Counted from the stretch's first letter, positions 10,924 through 21,886 are shown. The stretch: DNA of 64,000 nt from Siphonodentalium dalli (GCA_032622095.1 CP136067.1:47783549-47847548); one strand, 5' to 3'. The notes: generated from the letters alone by a model not told the origin. Translations and numbers: made by a program.

Positions 10924-11795
10924 TGTTGTTTGATTCATTGAATGAGAATAAATTATGTCGGCTGGATTTAATCCATTAATATGTTTATTGTTGACCAACT
11001 GTGTGTGTTTTAATTACACTGATTGTATTTTATTTGTAAATTGAATTGTGTATAGGAATTAAATGGACCAGAATGAAAGAGAACATTGTTGTTATCAATT
11101 GTTGACCAAATCAGTCAGAATTTTATAAGGCAATTTTCCACTTAACATCATTTTCAACAAACCGGTATTACACAGACCCCCCCACCAGAATATCCAGAAT
11201 AATATGATATCATCATGAGATAAAGCATTAAAACATATCTCAGGACATCTTTACAGGCACGGGCGGCGTTCGTTGCAGAAATATTCATATTTGTTCAAAT
11301 CGCCATCAACAGAAGGAATATTAAAATATATATAGTTCCACTCATATGCCAAACAAAATCAGTGCGTAAATAGTATATTGTCGTCAAGACGTACGATGGT
11401 GTATGTAAACAAGAGTCTGCTCGTGTTACAGAAGTTGTGCTTCTGTTTACATAACACAGCGCAATTATATTGGTTAATCACACACAAATGATATAAACGC
11501 TCTTTATTATTTCCATATCGGGATAACAGTAACAAATAACGCTCTGTTTACCATATCCGGATCTAAACAAAAGCCAGGTTCTGTAACGTTTTTTGCTTTT
11601 GTTTACATAACAAAGGAAAAACATTTGACAATACTGTTTATGCCATATTTCTGATTGGTATAAGAACAAAGTCTGTCTATATTTTACTATTATTTATGTT
11701 AATGGCAGTTTTTGACGGAGGTGAATATTTTAACAGCATAGCCAACGCGGCCCGTATCTTTAATAGTCGGGAGTTAAAGATGGTCCATCAATTAA
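10924..11795. other. Intergenic, nothing recognised
   Basis: AT-rich sequence downstream of the - strand membrane-protein gene. No domain, splice signal or repeat that I can support was seen. Confidence 0.35.
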
Positions 11796-11912
11796 TATAT
11801 GGGAGCCCCGCATATATAAGAGAATGCATTGGCCTAACAATATTTGCCTTGACCTATTAAGCCAGTGCATCTATTATATATGGGAGACTCATATATGCTG
11901 CACCAGCGCAGC
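11796..11912. repeat. Short inverted-repeat element related to 40669-40750
   Basis: The words GCATATATAAGAGAATGCAT and TTGGCCTAAC, read on the other strand, match GTTAGGCCAATG ... CTCTTATATATGCGAGGC at 40669, inside fold-back element 1. Both places show an internal inverted repeat built around ATATATG and GGGAGACTC-like words. It is probably a small dispersed MITE. Confidence 0.45.
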
Positions 11913-12320
11913 TCCCGCCATGGAAGGGTTAATGGGTGTGGACATTATAAAGTTTATCGTCCATTTCTTACATCTATACAGAGGCATTTCAGCGTTCCGA
12001 TGCCATTGAGATAATTAGTGTTATAATAAATCTATGGTGAGTTTGACAATTATCTCACACCGCACAACAATTTCCCCAATATTCACTCGATATATACCTT
12101 TTAATCATTGTTTTAAACATGATCAAAATGAATGCCTACTGATCGAAAATAAAAATTCAGTTGAAATTCTGAAGAGCACGCCAATTAATCGGCCGAGCTA
12201 TTTTGGTCAATAACAATGTCATTTCCTTTTATTGGCTTATGAAACCGCGATTCAATTGGCTTAAAATTGGGACCAACTGGCGAAAGGGATTTGGTGTAAA
12301 ACACAATTGCTACATAAGTA
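11913..12320. other. Downstream region of the membrane-protein gene
   Basis: No gene was seen. It lies 3' of the last - strand exon and may hold the remainder of its 3' UTR. Confidence 0.35.
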
Positions 12321-12367
12321 TTTATTATTTGTCATGTCATTATTGCACATCTGTTAAGTTGATTTAT
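12321..12367 (-). terminator. Candidate polyadenylation signals of the - strand gene
   Basis: AATAAA is present on the - strand at 12321-12326 and at 12362-12367, about 100 and 60 bases after the stop codon at 12424-12426. Either could end the transcript; the sequence alone cannot choose. Confidence 0.4.
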
Positions 12368-12370
12368 TCA

Positions 12371-12435
12371 GATATTATGAAACTCAACCATTATTAAGTA
12401 GATCTGGGTAGATATTATGAAACTCAACCATTATT
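12371..12435. repeat. 40-bp-period duplication across the stop codon
   Basis: GATATTATGAAACTCAACCA plus TTATT occurs at 12371-12395 and again at 12411-12435, exactly 40 bp apart. On the - strand the right copy spans the last codons (N-N-G) and the stop of the membrane-protein gene, so the gene's very end is duplicated downstream. Confidence 0.8.
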
Positions 12436-12603
12436 GTAACTGTTATATGAGCTGGCTGTATCCTCCGCAGCATTCACCACCTGTGTCATCACCACGGCAA
12501 CCGCTATCACAGGTATGATGACGAATAAACAACAAACGGTCACACTGATGCATATAAAGGTCCCAGTGGCACATCCGGCGATTCTTCTCCCCGTGTTAGA
12601 ATG
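12424..12603 (-). CDS. Two-pass membrane protein, exon 5 (last): second membrane segment and tail
   Basis: On the - strand a TTTCAG acceptor (AG at 12604-12605) opens a phase-0 exon of 59 codons ending in TGA. It begins with SNTGRRIAG, a basic start that would face the cytosol. A hydrophobic stretch of about 24 residues follows (CATGTFICISVTVCCLFVII and on), then an acidic, Ser/Tyr/Asn-rich tail. It joins in frame to the GTAAGT donor of exon 4 (15333-15499). Numbering from the first open codon of exon 1, these are residues 176-234, with the second membrane segment at about 190-214. By the positive-inside rule the tail would be extracellular or lumenal. I do not recognise the family; the exon is well supported by splice site, phase and membrane segment. 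Confidence 0.75.
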   Translation of the reverse strand, partial: HSNTGRRIAGCATGTFICISVTVCCLFVIIPVIAVAVVMTQVVNAAEDTASSYNSYNNG

Positions 12604-12711
12604 CTGAAATATACATAAATCTATCATGATGTATCAACGTGACATTATAATTGTATTTTATTCATAACCAGCTGACGTGCCCACTTCGTCCGGGCTATTT
12701 AGGGATTTCTT

Positions 12712-13140
12712 TGCCAGAAACATGCCGATATGAGCGAGGCCAAGAACACGGTCGCACGTGAAATTGGACCCGCCCATATTGTGGCCGGGATCAAAGTAGG
12801 CTTACATACCAAATTTGAGTCGGATCAGTCGCGGTCCAGAAACATGCCTACATGAGCGTATATGAGCGATGTCAAGGATACGGTCGCACGTTAATTGGAC
12901 CCGCCCATATTTTTCCCGGGATCAAAGTAGGCCTACATACCAAATTTGAGTCAGATCGGTCGAGGTCCAGAAACATGCCTGTATGAGCGAGGTCAAGGAC
13001 ACAGTCGCACTTGAAATTGGACCCGCACATATTATTCCCCGGATCAACGTAGGCCTACATACCAAATTCGAGTCAGATCAGTCAAGCAGTTTTCGAGTCT
13101 ATGACACACATACACACGCACATTCATACAGACAGAAGTT
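12712..13140. repeat. Three-unit ~125-bp tandem repeat, possible LINE 3' end
   Basis: CAGAAACATGCC at about 12715, 12837 and 12966 starts three units of roughly 121-129 bp. Each has GGTCGCACGT-like words, ATTGGACCCGCCCATATT and CATACCAAATTTGAGTC. The last unit runs into AGCAGTTTTCGAGTC and a CACACATACACACGCACATTC microsatellite-like tail. That ending resembles 3' ends of RTE-type retrotransposons (inference from memory, not tested). Confidence 0.65.
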
Positions 13141-13519
13141 CCAAAAATATATAATAGACTGCCAGGTGGCCGGAAAATTCTTTTGGCCAATTTTTTATTA
13201 TTTTTTTTCTTCAGAAAATTTGGCCAAATTGAACAAAATATGGGATCATCGAGAAAACATAACTAATACAATAAAATAAAGAAACACTCACTAAAATAAC
13301 TGAAAAAATGCGAATTGGACAACGGAAATGTGCACGAATGGGAGACGCAAAAACTGAAATGGGTCTGGTCTGTAATGTATATCTAAGCGGTAAATTATTG
13401 TCATTTGATGAAGAAAGTACAGCGTTCTAGCAGCTAATCATGATTTGTCTGATAAGTAAGCATGTTGAAGTAAACACGCGTGACTTTAGATGCACACAGG
13501 TGAGCAACTGCTGATCACA
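13141..13519. other. Intron sequence, nothing recognised
   Basis: AT-rich intronic sequence between two tandem repeats, with no supported feature. Confidence 0.35.
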
Positions 13520-14586
13520 TATTAAGGGTTTCATGGAGATCTGATGACAACGGGTTAATGGTTTCATTGAGATCTGATAACGGATTAAGGGTTTCACGGA
13601 GATCTGATGATAACGGATTAAGGGTTTCATGGAGATTTGATGATAATGGATTATGGGTTTCATGGATACCTGATAATGGATTAAGGATTTCATGCATATT
13701 TGATGATAACGGATTAAGGGTTTCATGGAGATTTGATGATAATGGATTAAGGGTTTCATGGAGATTTGATGATAAACGAATTAAGGGTTTCATGGATATC
13801 TGATAACGGATTAAGGGTTTTTATGGAGATCTGAAGATAACGGATTCATGGTTTCATGGAGATATGATAATGGATTAAGGGTTTCGTGGAGATTTGATAA
13901 CAGATTAAGGGTTTCATGGAGATCTGATAACGGATTAAGGGTTTCATGGATATCTGATAACGGATTAAGGTTTTCATGGATATCTGATAACGGATTAAGG
14001 GTTTTTATGGAGATCTGAAGATAACGGATTAAGGGTTTTTATGGAGATCTGATAATGGATTAATGGTTTCATGGAGATCTTATAACGGATTAAGGGTTTC
14101 ATGGATATCTGATAACGGATTAAGGTTTTCATGGATAACGGATTAAGGGTTTTTATGGAGATCTGAAGATAACGGATTAATGGTTTCATGGAGATCTGAT
14201 AACGGATTAAGGGTTTCATGGAGATATTATGATAATGGATTAAGAGTTTCATGGATATCTTATGATAATGGATTAAGGGTTTCATGGAGATCTGATAACG
14301 GATTAAGGATTTCATGGAGATATTATGATAATGGATTACGGGTTTCATGGAGATTTGATAACGGATTAAGGGTTTCATGGAGATATTATGATAATGGATT
14401 AAGGGTTTCATGGAAATATTATGATAATGGATTAAGGGTTTCATGGAAATATGATAATGGATTAAGGGTTTCATGGAGATATTATGATAATGGATTAAGG
14501 GTTTCATGGAGATCTGATAACGGATTAAGGATTTCATGGAGATATTATGATAATGGATTAAGGGTTAATGGAGATCTGATGATATA
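13520..14586. repeat. 30/33-bp minisatellite, about 35 copies
   Basis: The unit is close to GGATTAAGGGTTTCATGGAG + ATCTGATAAC (30 bp). A 33-bp variant replaces the last part with ATATTATGATAAT, and a few units are longer through an extra T in GGGTTTTTATGG. Variants are interspersed rather than sorted. Because 30 and 33 are multiples of three, long open frames run through it on both strands; these are a by-product and not genes. It lies in the last intron of the membrane-protein gene. Confidence 0.9.
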
Positions 14587-14814
14587 AAGCAGAGGTGGAA
14601 GAAACTTGTTATAGTTTGGTGGGTTTTGTCCGTCCATCTGTAACAGCATTGGAGCTATCTATCTCTGTAATCATCATAAGTTGCTATACTTATATGATCC
14701 ACCAGGGGAGGGCGGAGTGATATCTCCATGGAACGGATCTCGCCATTCATTTGTTGCAAAGTTATTACCCTTAGAGTCAAAATGCATCTGTGCCAACTTT
14801 GAGTCTCTTATCTA

Positions 14815-14959
14815 CAGTAATGCTCTAACTAATCGACTCATTAACCACAGCAAAATTATGGGTAACTTTTCAGGATTTAGTCGGAAATATGGCTTGTTGC
14901 TATTCATCGGAAAGCTCTCAGTGCTGTGGTTAAGAAGTCGATTAATTAGAGCATTACTG
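14815..14959. mobile_element. TA-flanked palindromic MITE, internally deleted copy (145 bp)
   Basis: It starts CAGTAATGCTCTAACTAATC and ends with the inverted terminus GATTAATTAGAGCATTACTG, flanked by TA on both sides (14813-14814 and 14960-14961). The left arm is intact to GGAAAGCTCTC; most of the right arm is missing compared with the 210-bp copy at 23566. A CAGT terminus with TA duplication is typical of Tc1/mariner or pogo-like elements. Confidence 0.8.
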
Positions 14960-15332
14960 TATTTTGGTGACAGAAGCATCAACACTCTTTATTAGAGACG
15001 GTCGTTGCAATTTTTGTTGAGCTAACAAAAATTCAGAATGTGCTAAAACATCCGCTTTTGGTGGTCAATGTCTGGCCATCGAAACCACATATTCACGACC
15101 TCGTGGCTTCGATGTAAATATGTTCAGATATAGAAAACGTAGATTGTGGTTTCATGGCGTCAAACCTATTATGTATTTTCAAGCCTGAAATTTCCAACTA
15201 CGTTTGCTTGGGGCATAATTATTTTGACTTAATTGTTGGAAATTATGTCTGTGATCGGGTAGGGGGTGATGAATTGCATGTTCTTGCTCGTGGTAGTGAC
15301 CATTTAGCTTCAATGAGACTGAATTGACTTAC

Positions 15333-15499
15333 TTGCGTGCCATATCCGACGTTTCCGACTATGGGTCCACCTGTGGTGACCACTGTGGTCGTTGGATGTA
15401 CTGTTCCCACATGCATCGGGTGATATCCGCCGTACGGGGGTGGTCGATGGGCCAGTGATGTGTTAAAGTTGCCACCTGGGCCAGACGACGGCGGATATG
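15333..15499 (-). CDS. Two-pass membrane protein, exon 4: Pro/Gly/Tyr/Thr-rich loop with PPPY
   Basis: On the - strand this 167-nt exon lies between a TTTTCAG acceptor and a GTAAGT donor. It completes the Ala codon begun by exon 3 and then reads 55 codons to the donor at phase 0. The sequence is rich in Pro, Gly, Thr and Tyr and contains RPPPYGGYHPMH. The PPPY at residues 139-142 is a PPxY motif, the classical ligand of WW domains such as those of Nedd4-family ubiquitin ligases (family knowledge; binding here is inference). No other frame of the exon is open with matching splice phases. The loop lies between two membrane segments and should be cytosolic. Confidence 0.8.
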
Positions 15500-15856
15500 C
15501 TGAAAAGGTATCACCACAAAATAAAAGTCAATAAAACAGAGCCATGTCATCATCATTGAATGCAGAATGTGAAAAGTTTTTAAAGGGGCATAAGGCCTTC
15601 GCATTGTGTAAATGTTAACAATCATACAGTTTGTCAAACTATCATCATTAAAGGTTTACACCGTTGTAATTTTTCTCTGTTAATATTAGCCCGCTAATCA
15701 ACTGAGCACGTTGCCGAAAAGTTTTTTGTGATATGCCGCCCATAACTGAAGTTATGCCGATTCATGCGATTGAATGTTACATTATGGATTATACCGTCTG
15801 AATCATTAGTCTTCCTTCCTGTGACGTCACACGAGGGACATCTAGCCCTTAAATTA

Positions 15857-15915
15857 ATGGAATGGGGTTAACTCTATATCTAAATATATAGAGTTATTCC
15901 CCTTCCATTGAAAAT
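15857..15915. repeat. Hairpin with ~24-bp arms
   Basis: AATGGAATGGGGTTAACTCTA and TAGAGTTATTCCCCTTCCATT are near-perfect inverted copies separated by a short TATCTAAATATA loop. It is probably a tiny MITE remnant. Confidence 0.6.
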
Positions 15916-16670
15916 AATAGACTGTGCAGAAACTTGAGCACAGAACAGACATCGATATCTCAACAAAAACAACAACTTCACAGTTTATTACATCGAATAA
16001 GTTGAAAATACAATGTTTTGGAGCTTCCTCTTTCAATTGGTATATAATATGGCATATATTTTATATAATGTGATTTGGGTGTTCGAAAATTAAGTGGGCA
16101 ATTTGATATATATATTTTTTATTTATGGCTGGAGTCATAAATTAAATTACGAATTTCCGTATAAAAGACGTAATAAAAATAATTCACAGCGGGTAGTGTA
16201 TTGAGCAAAGCGTGACACACATGATCGTGTAAAAATTAGGTTGATACGGGGCGTAAACTCAAGCTATATACTCACTCACTAGTGACTATGATACTATGAC
16301 TTAATAAGTATATGGGACTAGTATGCATATAACATAACATTTATTTGATACATTTGCTTGAAAACTGTCCAAAAATTACTCGACAACGACAATTGGTATT
16401 TTCGCATTCCGGCTAATCTGCCATCCGTAACATTATACTTCGTACTCAACAGACTTTCAAATAATGGAAATCTGGTTACCTTATTCTGCAACAACATTTG
16501 GGTACATTATCCCTTTAAAAGACATTTTTATTTGCCATTTTTATATCGCGGAACGTGAACAAGTATTTCCAATTGTAAAATCTAAGAATCCATTTATGTT
16601 TTTAAATCTGAGCCTCCCCCGGTCGTACTAACTACCAACCGCAACCGAATGCACCACCCATACCATCGTA
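15916..16670. other. Intron sequence, nothing recognised
   Basis: AT-rich intronic sequence. The short open frames carry no recognisable domain. Confidence 0.35.
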
Positions 16671-17182
16671 GCGAGGCGATTCGTGTACTATCGTGTAGGG
16701 CAGCCCCCTTTGGCGTGCCAAAGCTCTTTAAAAAACTTCTTTAAAAACGCTCTTTAAATATTTCCGTTATTTCGTCAAAAACACTTCTTCAAGTATCTCC
16801 GTTATTTAGTTAATACAAATTAAATTAAATGATTGGCATTAATGGTTCTTTCTAAATGGACAATCCTAAGCTCGCGTACCACGCGTGGTCGGATTGACCA
16901 TTAATTATTGAAAATTTAGGTACGGATTGTCCATTTATAAATGGCAAATCCTTAAAGAATCGCCTGCCGGATTCGTCAGGTATACACATATAAACAACAC
17001 TCAGAGCGAGGTGATTCGTGTACGCATCTGTTCTAATCGGTGCGTTTTTTTGTAATCGTGTTCCTGTACTGGAACAACGGCCATAAGTCAGGGTTAATAA
17101 TGTTAATAAAGTTATCGACTTGTGGAATGGAACATTAGCACGAATGGCGCTGCCCTGCACGATAGCACACGAAAGACATCGC
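16671..17182. mobile_element. MITE-E, ~510 bp
   Basis: The left end GCGAGGCGATTCGTGTACTA + TCGTGTAGGGCAGC is inverted at the right end as GCTGCCCTGCACGATAGCAC + ACGAAAGACATCGC. An extra internal copy of GCGAGGTGATTCGTGTAC lies near 17005. The right third (ATCGACTTGTGGAATGGAAC) recurs at 20288-20361. It is non-coding. Confidence 0.6.
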
Positions 17183-17474
17183 CCGGAGGGCCGGGGTAAT
17201 GCAGTCCGTACGTTTTTAGTCGAGTTTTCTCGACTTATGCTTTGGCGAGGTCGGTAAGCGGGCGGGCGTTAGGTGTGTGGTTGTTGAAGCTGAATTTTGT
17301 GATCAACCCAGAATAAATTGGATACAAGCTGATTTTGGTGTCAGTCGACGCGGAAGAGCCTCGGGAACAACATATCCAAATTCCGCAAAAATCCGCTTTG
17401 GGGAAACTTTGTTATCCAAGATGGCGTCCAACGTGGTTGTCAAAATTACATCAGTTCTCGAAATAAGTCATTAT

Positions 17475-17672
17475 TAACGCCACCGGTGTATACTGTTACC
17501 TATATTTGATTTTATTTTACTTTATTTTACTTTATTTTATTTATTTACTTTAGTAAAAAGGGAAATAGTATTCAACCAACTGATAGCCTGAAAATATTGT
17601 ATAACCCATTGGGCGCCCGTGGGGTCGTGAAGTGAATTGTGGGTAATTAACGCCATCGGTGTATACTGTTCT
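17475..17672. repeat. 23-bp direct repeat flanking 150 bp
   Basis: TTAACGCCACCGGTGTATAC at about 17475 recurs as TTAACGCCATCGGTGTATAC at about 17648, each followed by TGTT. The interval holds a TTTTATTTTACTT microsatellite. This could be a small insertion with a long duplication or a two-unit tandem repeat. Confidence 0.55.
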
Positions 17673-18839
17673 ACAAATTTTAGAAATCTGTGGTCCCATG
17701 GGGATTTTACAAATAGATAATTGTTTTTTCCGGTTATTTTGGGACGCGTTAAAGTGGTACTGCGACCCCGATGACGGTAAAAGCTGTAGTTGGAATGTCC
17801 AAGTTCGTGATAGTTCTACTGACTATGCCGATGATTTGAGAAGCTTTATTATTTTAGGATATTGTATGAAGGCTAATATGGCCGTGTTAAATTGAGCTAT
17901 AGCGATGGGATATCTCGCATGACAACACATTTCGGGTTTTCGTGGGGTATGTATTCGCTGGATGTCTTATAGTTGCAGTGTGTAACTATTACGACTGCGT
18001 TAATTGCGTTCGATGTTTAGGTATGAACAATGGCTGGGCCATGCACACTTGAAGATTTTATGGCGGGAACACATTTTTTTATCCGTATTTAGAAGCTTTC
18101 TGGGTTGGTGAATGAAAACCTGTAGTAATAAGCCGTAGTTTTGTTGTAATAATTTGAAGGATTAGTTGTTTTAACGGAATTCTGAGGCGGTGCATTAATG
18201 TAACCAATATATTTTATATTATAATTTATATTTATGGCTGATAATATGATCTTGGGGGCGTTACCATTTCTGACTATGGTTTTCTTGTGTGATATAGTGT
18301 GGCATGGGAATTACGCAGTTATACCAATTTGTGTTAAATCAGAACACGGGAGCGATTAGAGTGACGCGGGTATAAAATAATACAATCGCAGTCATGAAAT
18401 GGCTGTCAAAATGGCCGCAACTCCAAGCCATACCACGAAGAAAGCAACATATTGGATAACCACATCGGACTGATAATACGTACTATAAGTCTGTTGTTAA
18501 ATATCTTTAATTGTACACATATCATTAAAACAGTTCCATCTGAAGGATGTATCGGTCACTGCAATGCAAGTCAAACCCCAATGAGTTGCGTCTCTACGGT
18601 ACGCGTTTTCTCTTTATCCAATGTCCAACAGGCCAAAACAAATATAATAACAATTTCGGGCATGCAACAGATGCAGTAATGTTTCGTCATTCAGTTGCAT
18701 TGGGCATGATGATTAATTATTGAATGTAACGCAGAAACTGAAGTGCATACCCTTGCGGTATAAATACTGGTTACATTTCCGTGATAATAAACCATACATA
18801 TATGTCGCAATACTTATTATACTGTAAAGAAACACCCAT
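17673..18839. other. Intron sequence, nothing recognised
   Basis: Two open frames (17659-17895 and 18452-18679, both +) have no recognisable domain, and both lie antisense inside the - strand intron. I see no repeat structure. Confidence 0.35.
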
Positions 18840-20150
18840 ATCTTCAATCGATAAATCCGTTAGCACACTCTACAGAGAATATGCCTCAACCGATCATAAT
18901 CAAACTTCATATGGATCCTCATGGTGACCTCCAGATGAATGCTTACCATTGTTCAGAATACTTTTTTTTAAACATGGCTGCCACCCGGCCCAGCGGCCAT
19001 CTTGGAGTTTACTCTTTGTATGACTAAATCCTTTAGCACACCTCACAGGTCAAATTTCTCATCCAATCGTCACCATACTTCATATGAATCTTCGGAGTGA
19101 CCTCTAGATGAGAGCCTCCCCTTCTCCCTAAATTCTTTTTTTGTTTTAACCAGCCACCGGCAGCCATATTGGATTTCAAATGTAAATCCATCAGCACACA
19201 CTGCATCCCACATTTATTGGAGAATTGTTTTTGAACCATTACATGCTTGTTTAGGATCACATCTAGATGGGAGCTATCGAATTTGAACTATTTCTGATGA
19301 AAAACATGGCCGCCGGGAGCCATCTTGGATTTTAATATTTGCATCACTAAAACATTTAGCATACCTACAGAGCATATCCCTCATCCAATCATCACCAAAC
19401 TTCATATGGATCCCCGGGTGACCTCTAGATGGGTTCTTACAATTTTTCCGAATTCTGATAAAAACATGGCTGACAGCACGGCCGCCCAGCGGCCATCTTG
19501 GATTTTACTCTTCGTATGACTAAATCCTTTAGCACACATTACAGGTCACATTTCTCATCCAATCGTCACCATACCATACTTCATATTGATCTTCGGAGTT
19601 ACCTCTAGATTGGAGCCTCCTTTTTTCTCTAAATTCTTAAAAAAAAAATAATAATAACCGCCAGCAGCCATATTGGATCTCAAATGTGAATCCACAGCAC
19701 CTGCACCCCAAATGTATTGGAATTGTTTTTGAAACTGTACAGGCATGTTTAGGATTACCTCTAGGTGGGAGTTATCGAACTTGAACGATTTTCGATGAAA
19801 AACATGGCCGCCAGCAGCAATCTTGGATTTTGCTCTTTGTATCACTAAATCATTTAGCACAACCTGGAACATATCCCTCATCCAATCATCACCAAACTTC
19901 ATTTGGATCCTCGGATGGGTGCTTACCATTGTTTTCCGAATTCTGTTAAAAAAAACATGGCTGCCAGCGGCCATCTTGAATTTTACTCTTTGTATGAGAA
20001 AAACCGTTAGCACACCTTATATACTGGTCACATTTCTCATCCGATCGTCGCCAAACTTTATATGGATCTTCGGGGTGACCTTAGATGGGAGTATTCCTTT
20101 TTCCAGAAATTTGTTTTAAATAAGATGGGCGCCAATAATTCTTTTGCGAC
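18840..20150. repeat. Divergent ~200-bp tandem array (GGCCATCTTGGATT type), about six monomers
   Basis: Monomers repeat ACATGGC.GCC..C.GC.GCCATCTTGGAT, a TTTACTCTTTGTATGACTAA block, TTTAGCACA and CTCATCCAATCGTCACCA, then GGATCTTCGG..TGACCTCTAGATG. They differ by substitutions and small indels. The same family lies at 8815-9310 and inverted at 41730-42286 inside fold-back element 1. Antisense and sense open frames through the array are not conserved. Confidence 0.8.
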
Positions 20151-20287
20151 ATATCCACTCTATCAGGCAGAAAAAAAAGTAAAAAGAAGAAAAAAACTCG
20201 ATCAGCGCCATCTTCCGATGCGCACCTCTTGCACGTTTTTGCGTACCTAACGAATTCGACCGTATAGATTAGGGGTGTCGGTCGAAT

Positions 20288-20361
20288 GATCGACTTGTGG
20301 AATGGAACTTTGGCAAAAATGTGGTTATCCTACCCGACAGTACACAAATCACCTCGCCGGT
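20288..20361. mobile_element. MITE-E right-end fragment
   Basis: ATCGACTTGTGGAATGGAAC followed by CCTACCCGACAGTACACAAA and TCACCTCGCC matches the right terminus of MITE-E at 17182, diverged. Confidence 0.55.
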
Positions 20362-20379
20362 TGGTCTGGTGCTCTAAAA

Positions 20380-20885
20380 ATAGGGCTTTTATGATTGCAA
20401 AATATAGGCCAACTTTTTACATTTCGCAATATAAAAGTTAGCGACTGAAAATACCTTTACACATTTTCCAATATCAGGTTTTACCATTGTCAAATGAATT
20501 GCTACAAATTGAATTACTTTTTCAGATGCATTCTGCAATATAAACGTTGGCAATTGAAATTAATGAAAATATCTTTTAAAATTATACAATATGAATTTTC
20601 AGCATTGTCAAATAAATGGAGCTACAACTAGAAATACTAAAAGTTGCGACTGAAAATAACTTCTCACATTCTACGATATGAATTTTGAGCATTAATTGTC
20701 CAACAGATTGTAGTTTTTTACAAATGGAAATACTTTTTCATGTTCTGCGATATAAAGTTAATTGTCAACTAAAAATACATTTAAGCATTGTATAATATGA
20801 ATTTTAAACTTTGTCCGATAAATTCTTAGTTTTTACAATTGGAAAAAAAACGTTTATTACATTCTACAATATATAAACAAGCACT
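20380..20885. repeat. Degenerate AT-rich tandem repeat, ~125-bp period
   Basis: Words such as CAATATAAAAGTTAGCGACTG, ATATGAATTTTCAGCATTGTC and AAATACTTTTTCA recur four to five times with heavy divergence. It is non-coding and old. Confidence 0.5.
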
Positions 20886-21420
20886 TGGCATTGCGATTCT
20901 AACCCCCTCCATATACAGTGACAGCAGAGCAACCCCTGGTGATGTCAAAGGAAGTTGCATGCTCCTCAGTTAATTGTGATTTCACAACACCAAATATATA
21001 TTTTGCTTTCTATTTTATTCATTGTTTTGTGAGGTTTCCCTGACATCTCCAGAAATTGCACAGGTGCAACCAAGCATGAAATGTTGCGAAACTTTCAGGG
21101 TTTCATGATTGGTCTTTTATTTCATTACAAAAAGCATTTATATATTTATAAGGTAATGTTTAGTTACATTTAAGGATCAGCAGGGGACCCTAAATTTTAC
21201 CGTGAAATTGGGAAACTTGTTTTGTCCACGTGGTAATGATTTCCCCAGAATGTTGCGGTCACCTTGTGCTTTAAACTAAATTTGGTCAATATACCATTCA
21301 GAAAATATGAGGAATATTACATGAGTAAATTATTAGAGAAAAAAAAATCGATGTTCCCTAGCTGCGATCCTTAATTAATATTATAATCAGTGATTCCTAG
21401 GACTGTGATTTTAGGTACGA
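20886..21420. other. Intron sequence, nothing recognised
   Basis: No exon or repeat was seen. The region is intronic to the - strand gene. Confidence 0.35.
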
Positions 21421-21439
21421 CCCCCCCCCCCCCCCCCCC
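21421..21439 (-). repeat. 19-nt G tract (- strand) just inside intron 3
   Basis: On the transcribed strand a run of 19 G starts about 20 nt after the GTAAGG donor of exon 3. G runs near donors can act as splicing enhancers (general knowledge); any role here is inference. Confidence 0.85.
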
Positions 21440-21460
21440 TCCGACAATAATTAGCCTTAC

Positions 21461-21617
21461 CTGGTCCATATCCGGGTCCAGATGTACCCGCTGGTGGGCC
21501 ACCTCCTATCGAATAAACGGGTGGTTGAGGGGCGCCGTAGGGTGGTGGCCCACCTGCATTGCCCCCTAGTCCTCCATTCGGTGGATCATTCATGACTTTT
21601 GTTAACGATCCGCCATA
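21461..21617 (-). CDS. Two-pass membrane protein, exon 3: Pro/Gly-rich segment with PPPY
   Basis: This 157-nt exon runs from an ATTAG acceptor (21618-21622, - strand) to a GTAAGG donor, entering at phase 0 and leaving at phase 1. It begins YGGSLTKVMNDPPNGG and is dominated by Gly and Pro, with GGPPPYGAPQPP giving a PPxY motif at residues 91-94. An internal ATG at 21591-21593 could look like a start codon, and a 4-codon open frame ends just before it. However, the acceptor and the perfect phase match with exon 2 favour an internal exon. A shorter isoform starting at that ATG is possible. A TAG stop directly precedes the exon in this frame, as expected for intron sequence. Confidence 0.72.
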
Positions 21618-21803
21618 CTAATCGATTGAATATGGTCCACCCGGACTCGAAGAACAAGTTCTTACACCGCTATTTGCAGCTATACGACAGAATGTATACA
21701 TTATATTATTGACCCGTTTACACGGGATCCAAGCAACGCGCGTACATCAGTAGTTCTATAGTGATACCTTATCCAATTATGATTTGAAAATTTAAATACT
21801 TAC
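21618..21803 (-). other. Intron 2 of the membrane-protein gene (186 nt)
   Basis: It is bounded by GTAAGT at 21798-21803 and AG at 21618-21619 on the - strand. The 3' end is weak in pyrimidines. Confidence 0.6.
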
Positions 21804-21879
21804 CCAAGCATTGCCTTGTTCTGGAAATCGATTCTGGACCCAACGTTGAGCGGAAAACGCGGTGTCCACGTCGGCGTAT
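21804..21879 (-). CDS. Two-pass membrane protein, exon 2: juxtamembrane cytosolic segment
   Basis: This 76-nt exon begins after a TTTACCAG acceptor and ends at a strong GTAAGT donor. The first base completes an Arg codon begun by exon 1, and 25 codons follow (YADVDTAFSAQRWVQNR and on to GNAW). Of the three frames, only this one agrees in phase with both neighbours. The composition (charged, Trp, Arg, Gln) suits a soluble segment just inside the membrane. It does not match a domain I know. Confidence 0.65.
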
Positions 21880-21886
21880 CTGGTAA

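Larger units (their letters stand above)
12604..15332 (-). other. Intron 4 of the membrane-protein gene (2729 nt)
   Basis: It is bounded by GTAAGT and TTTCAG on the - strand. It carries a triple ~125-bp repeat, a 1-kb minisatellite and a 145-bp palindromic MITE, all listed separately. No further exon was found inside it. Confidence 0.65.
15500..21460 (-). other. Intron 3 of the membrane-protein gene (5961 nt)
   Basis: It is bounded by GTAAGG (donor, - strand, 21455-21460) and TTTTCAG (acceptor). It contains a hairpin, MITE-E copies and the large GGCCATCTTGGATT-type array listed separately. No extra exon with acceptable splice sites was found. Confidence 0.6.

Noticed and set aside
13520-14586. 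Interstitial telomere-like array (GGATTAAGGGTTT resembles TTAGGG)
   Set aside because: The similarity is limited to a few bases per 30-bp unit; no TTAGGG tandem run exists.
13427-14587. Long repetitive open frames on both strands (up to 180 codons)
   Set aside because: They arise from the 30/33-bp minisatellite, whose unit lengths keep any stop-free frame open. Both strands are open equally and no start context or splice structure supports a gene.
21591-21593. ATG at 21591-21593 as the start codon of a three-exon gene, preceded by a 4-codon upstream frame
   Set aside because: It is possible for a short isoform. However, the acceptor at 21618, the phase match with the upstream exon and the well-formed GTAAGT donor at 21798-21803 make an internal exon more likely.
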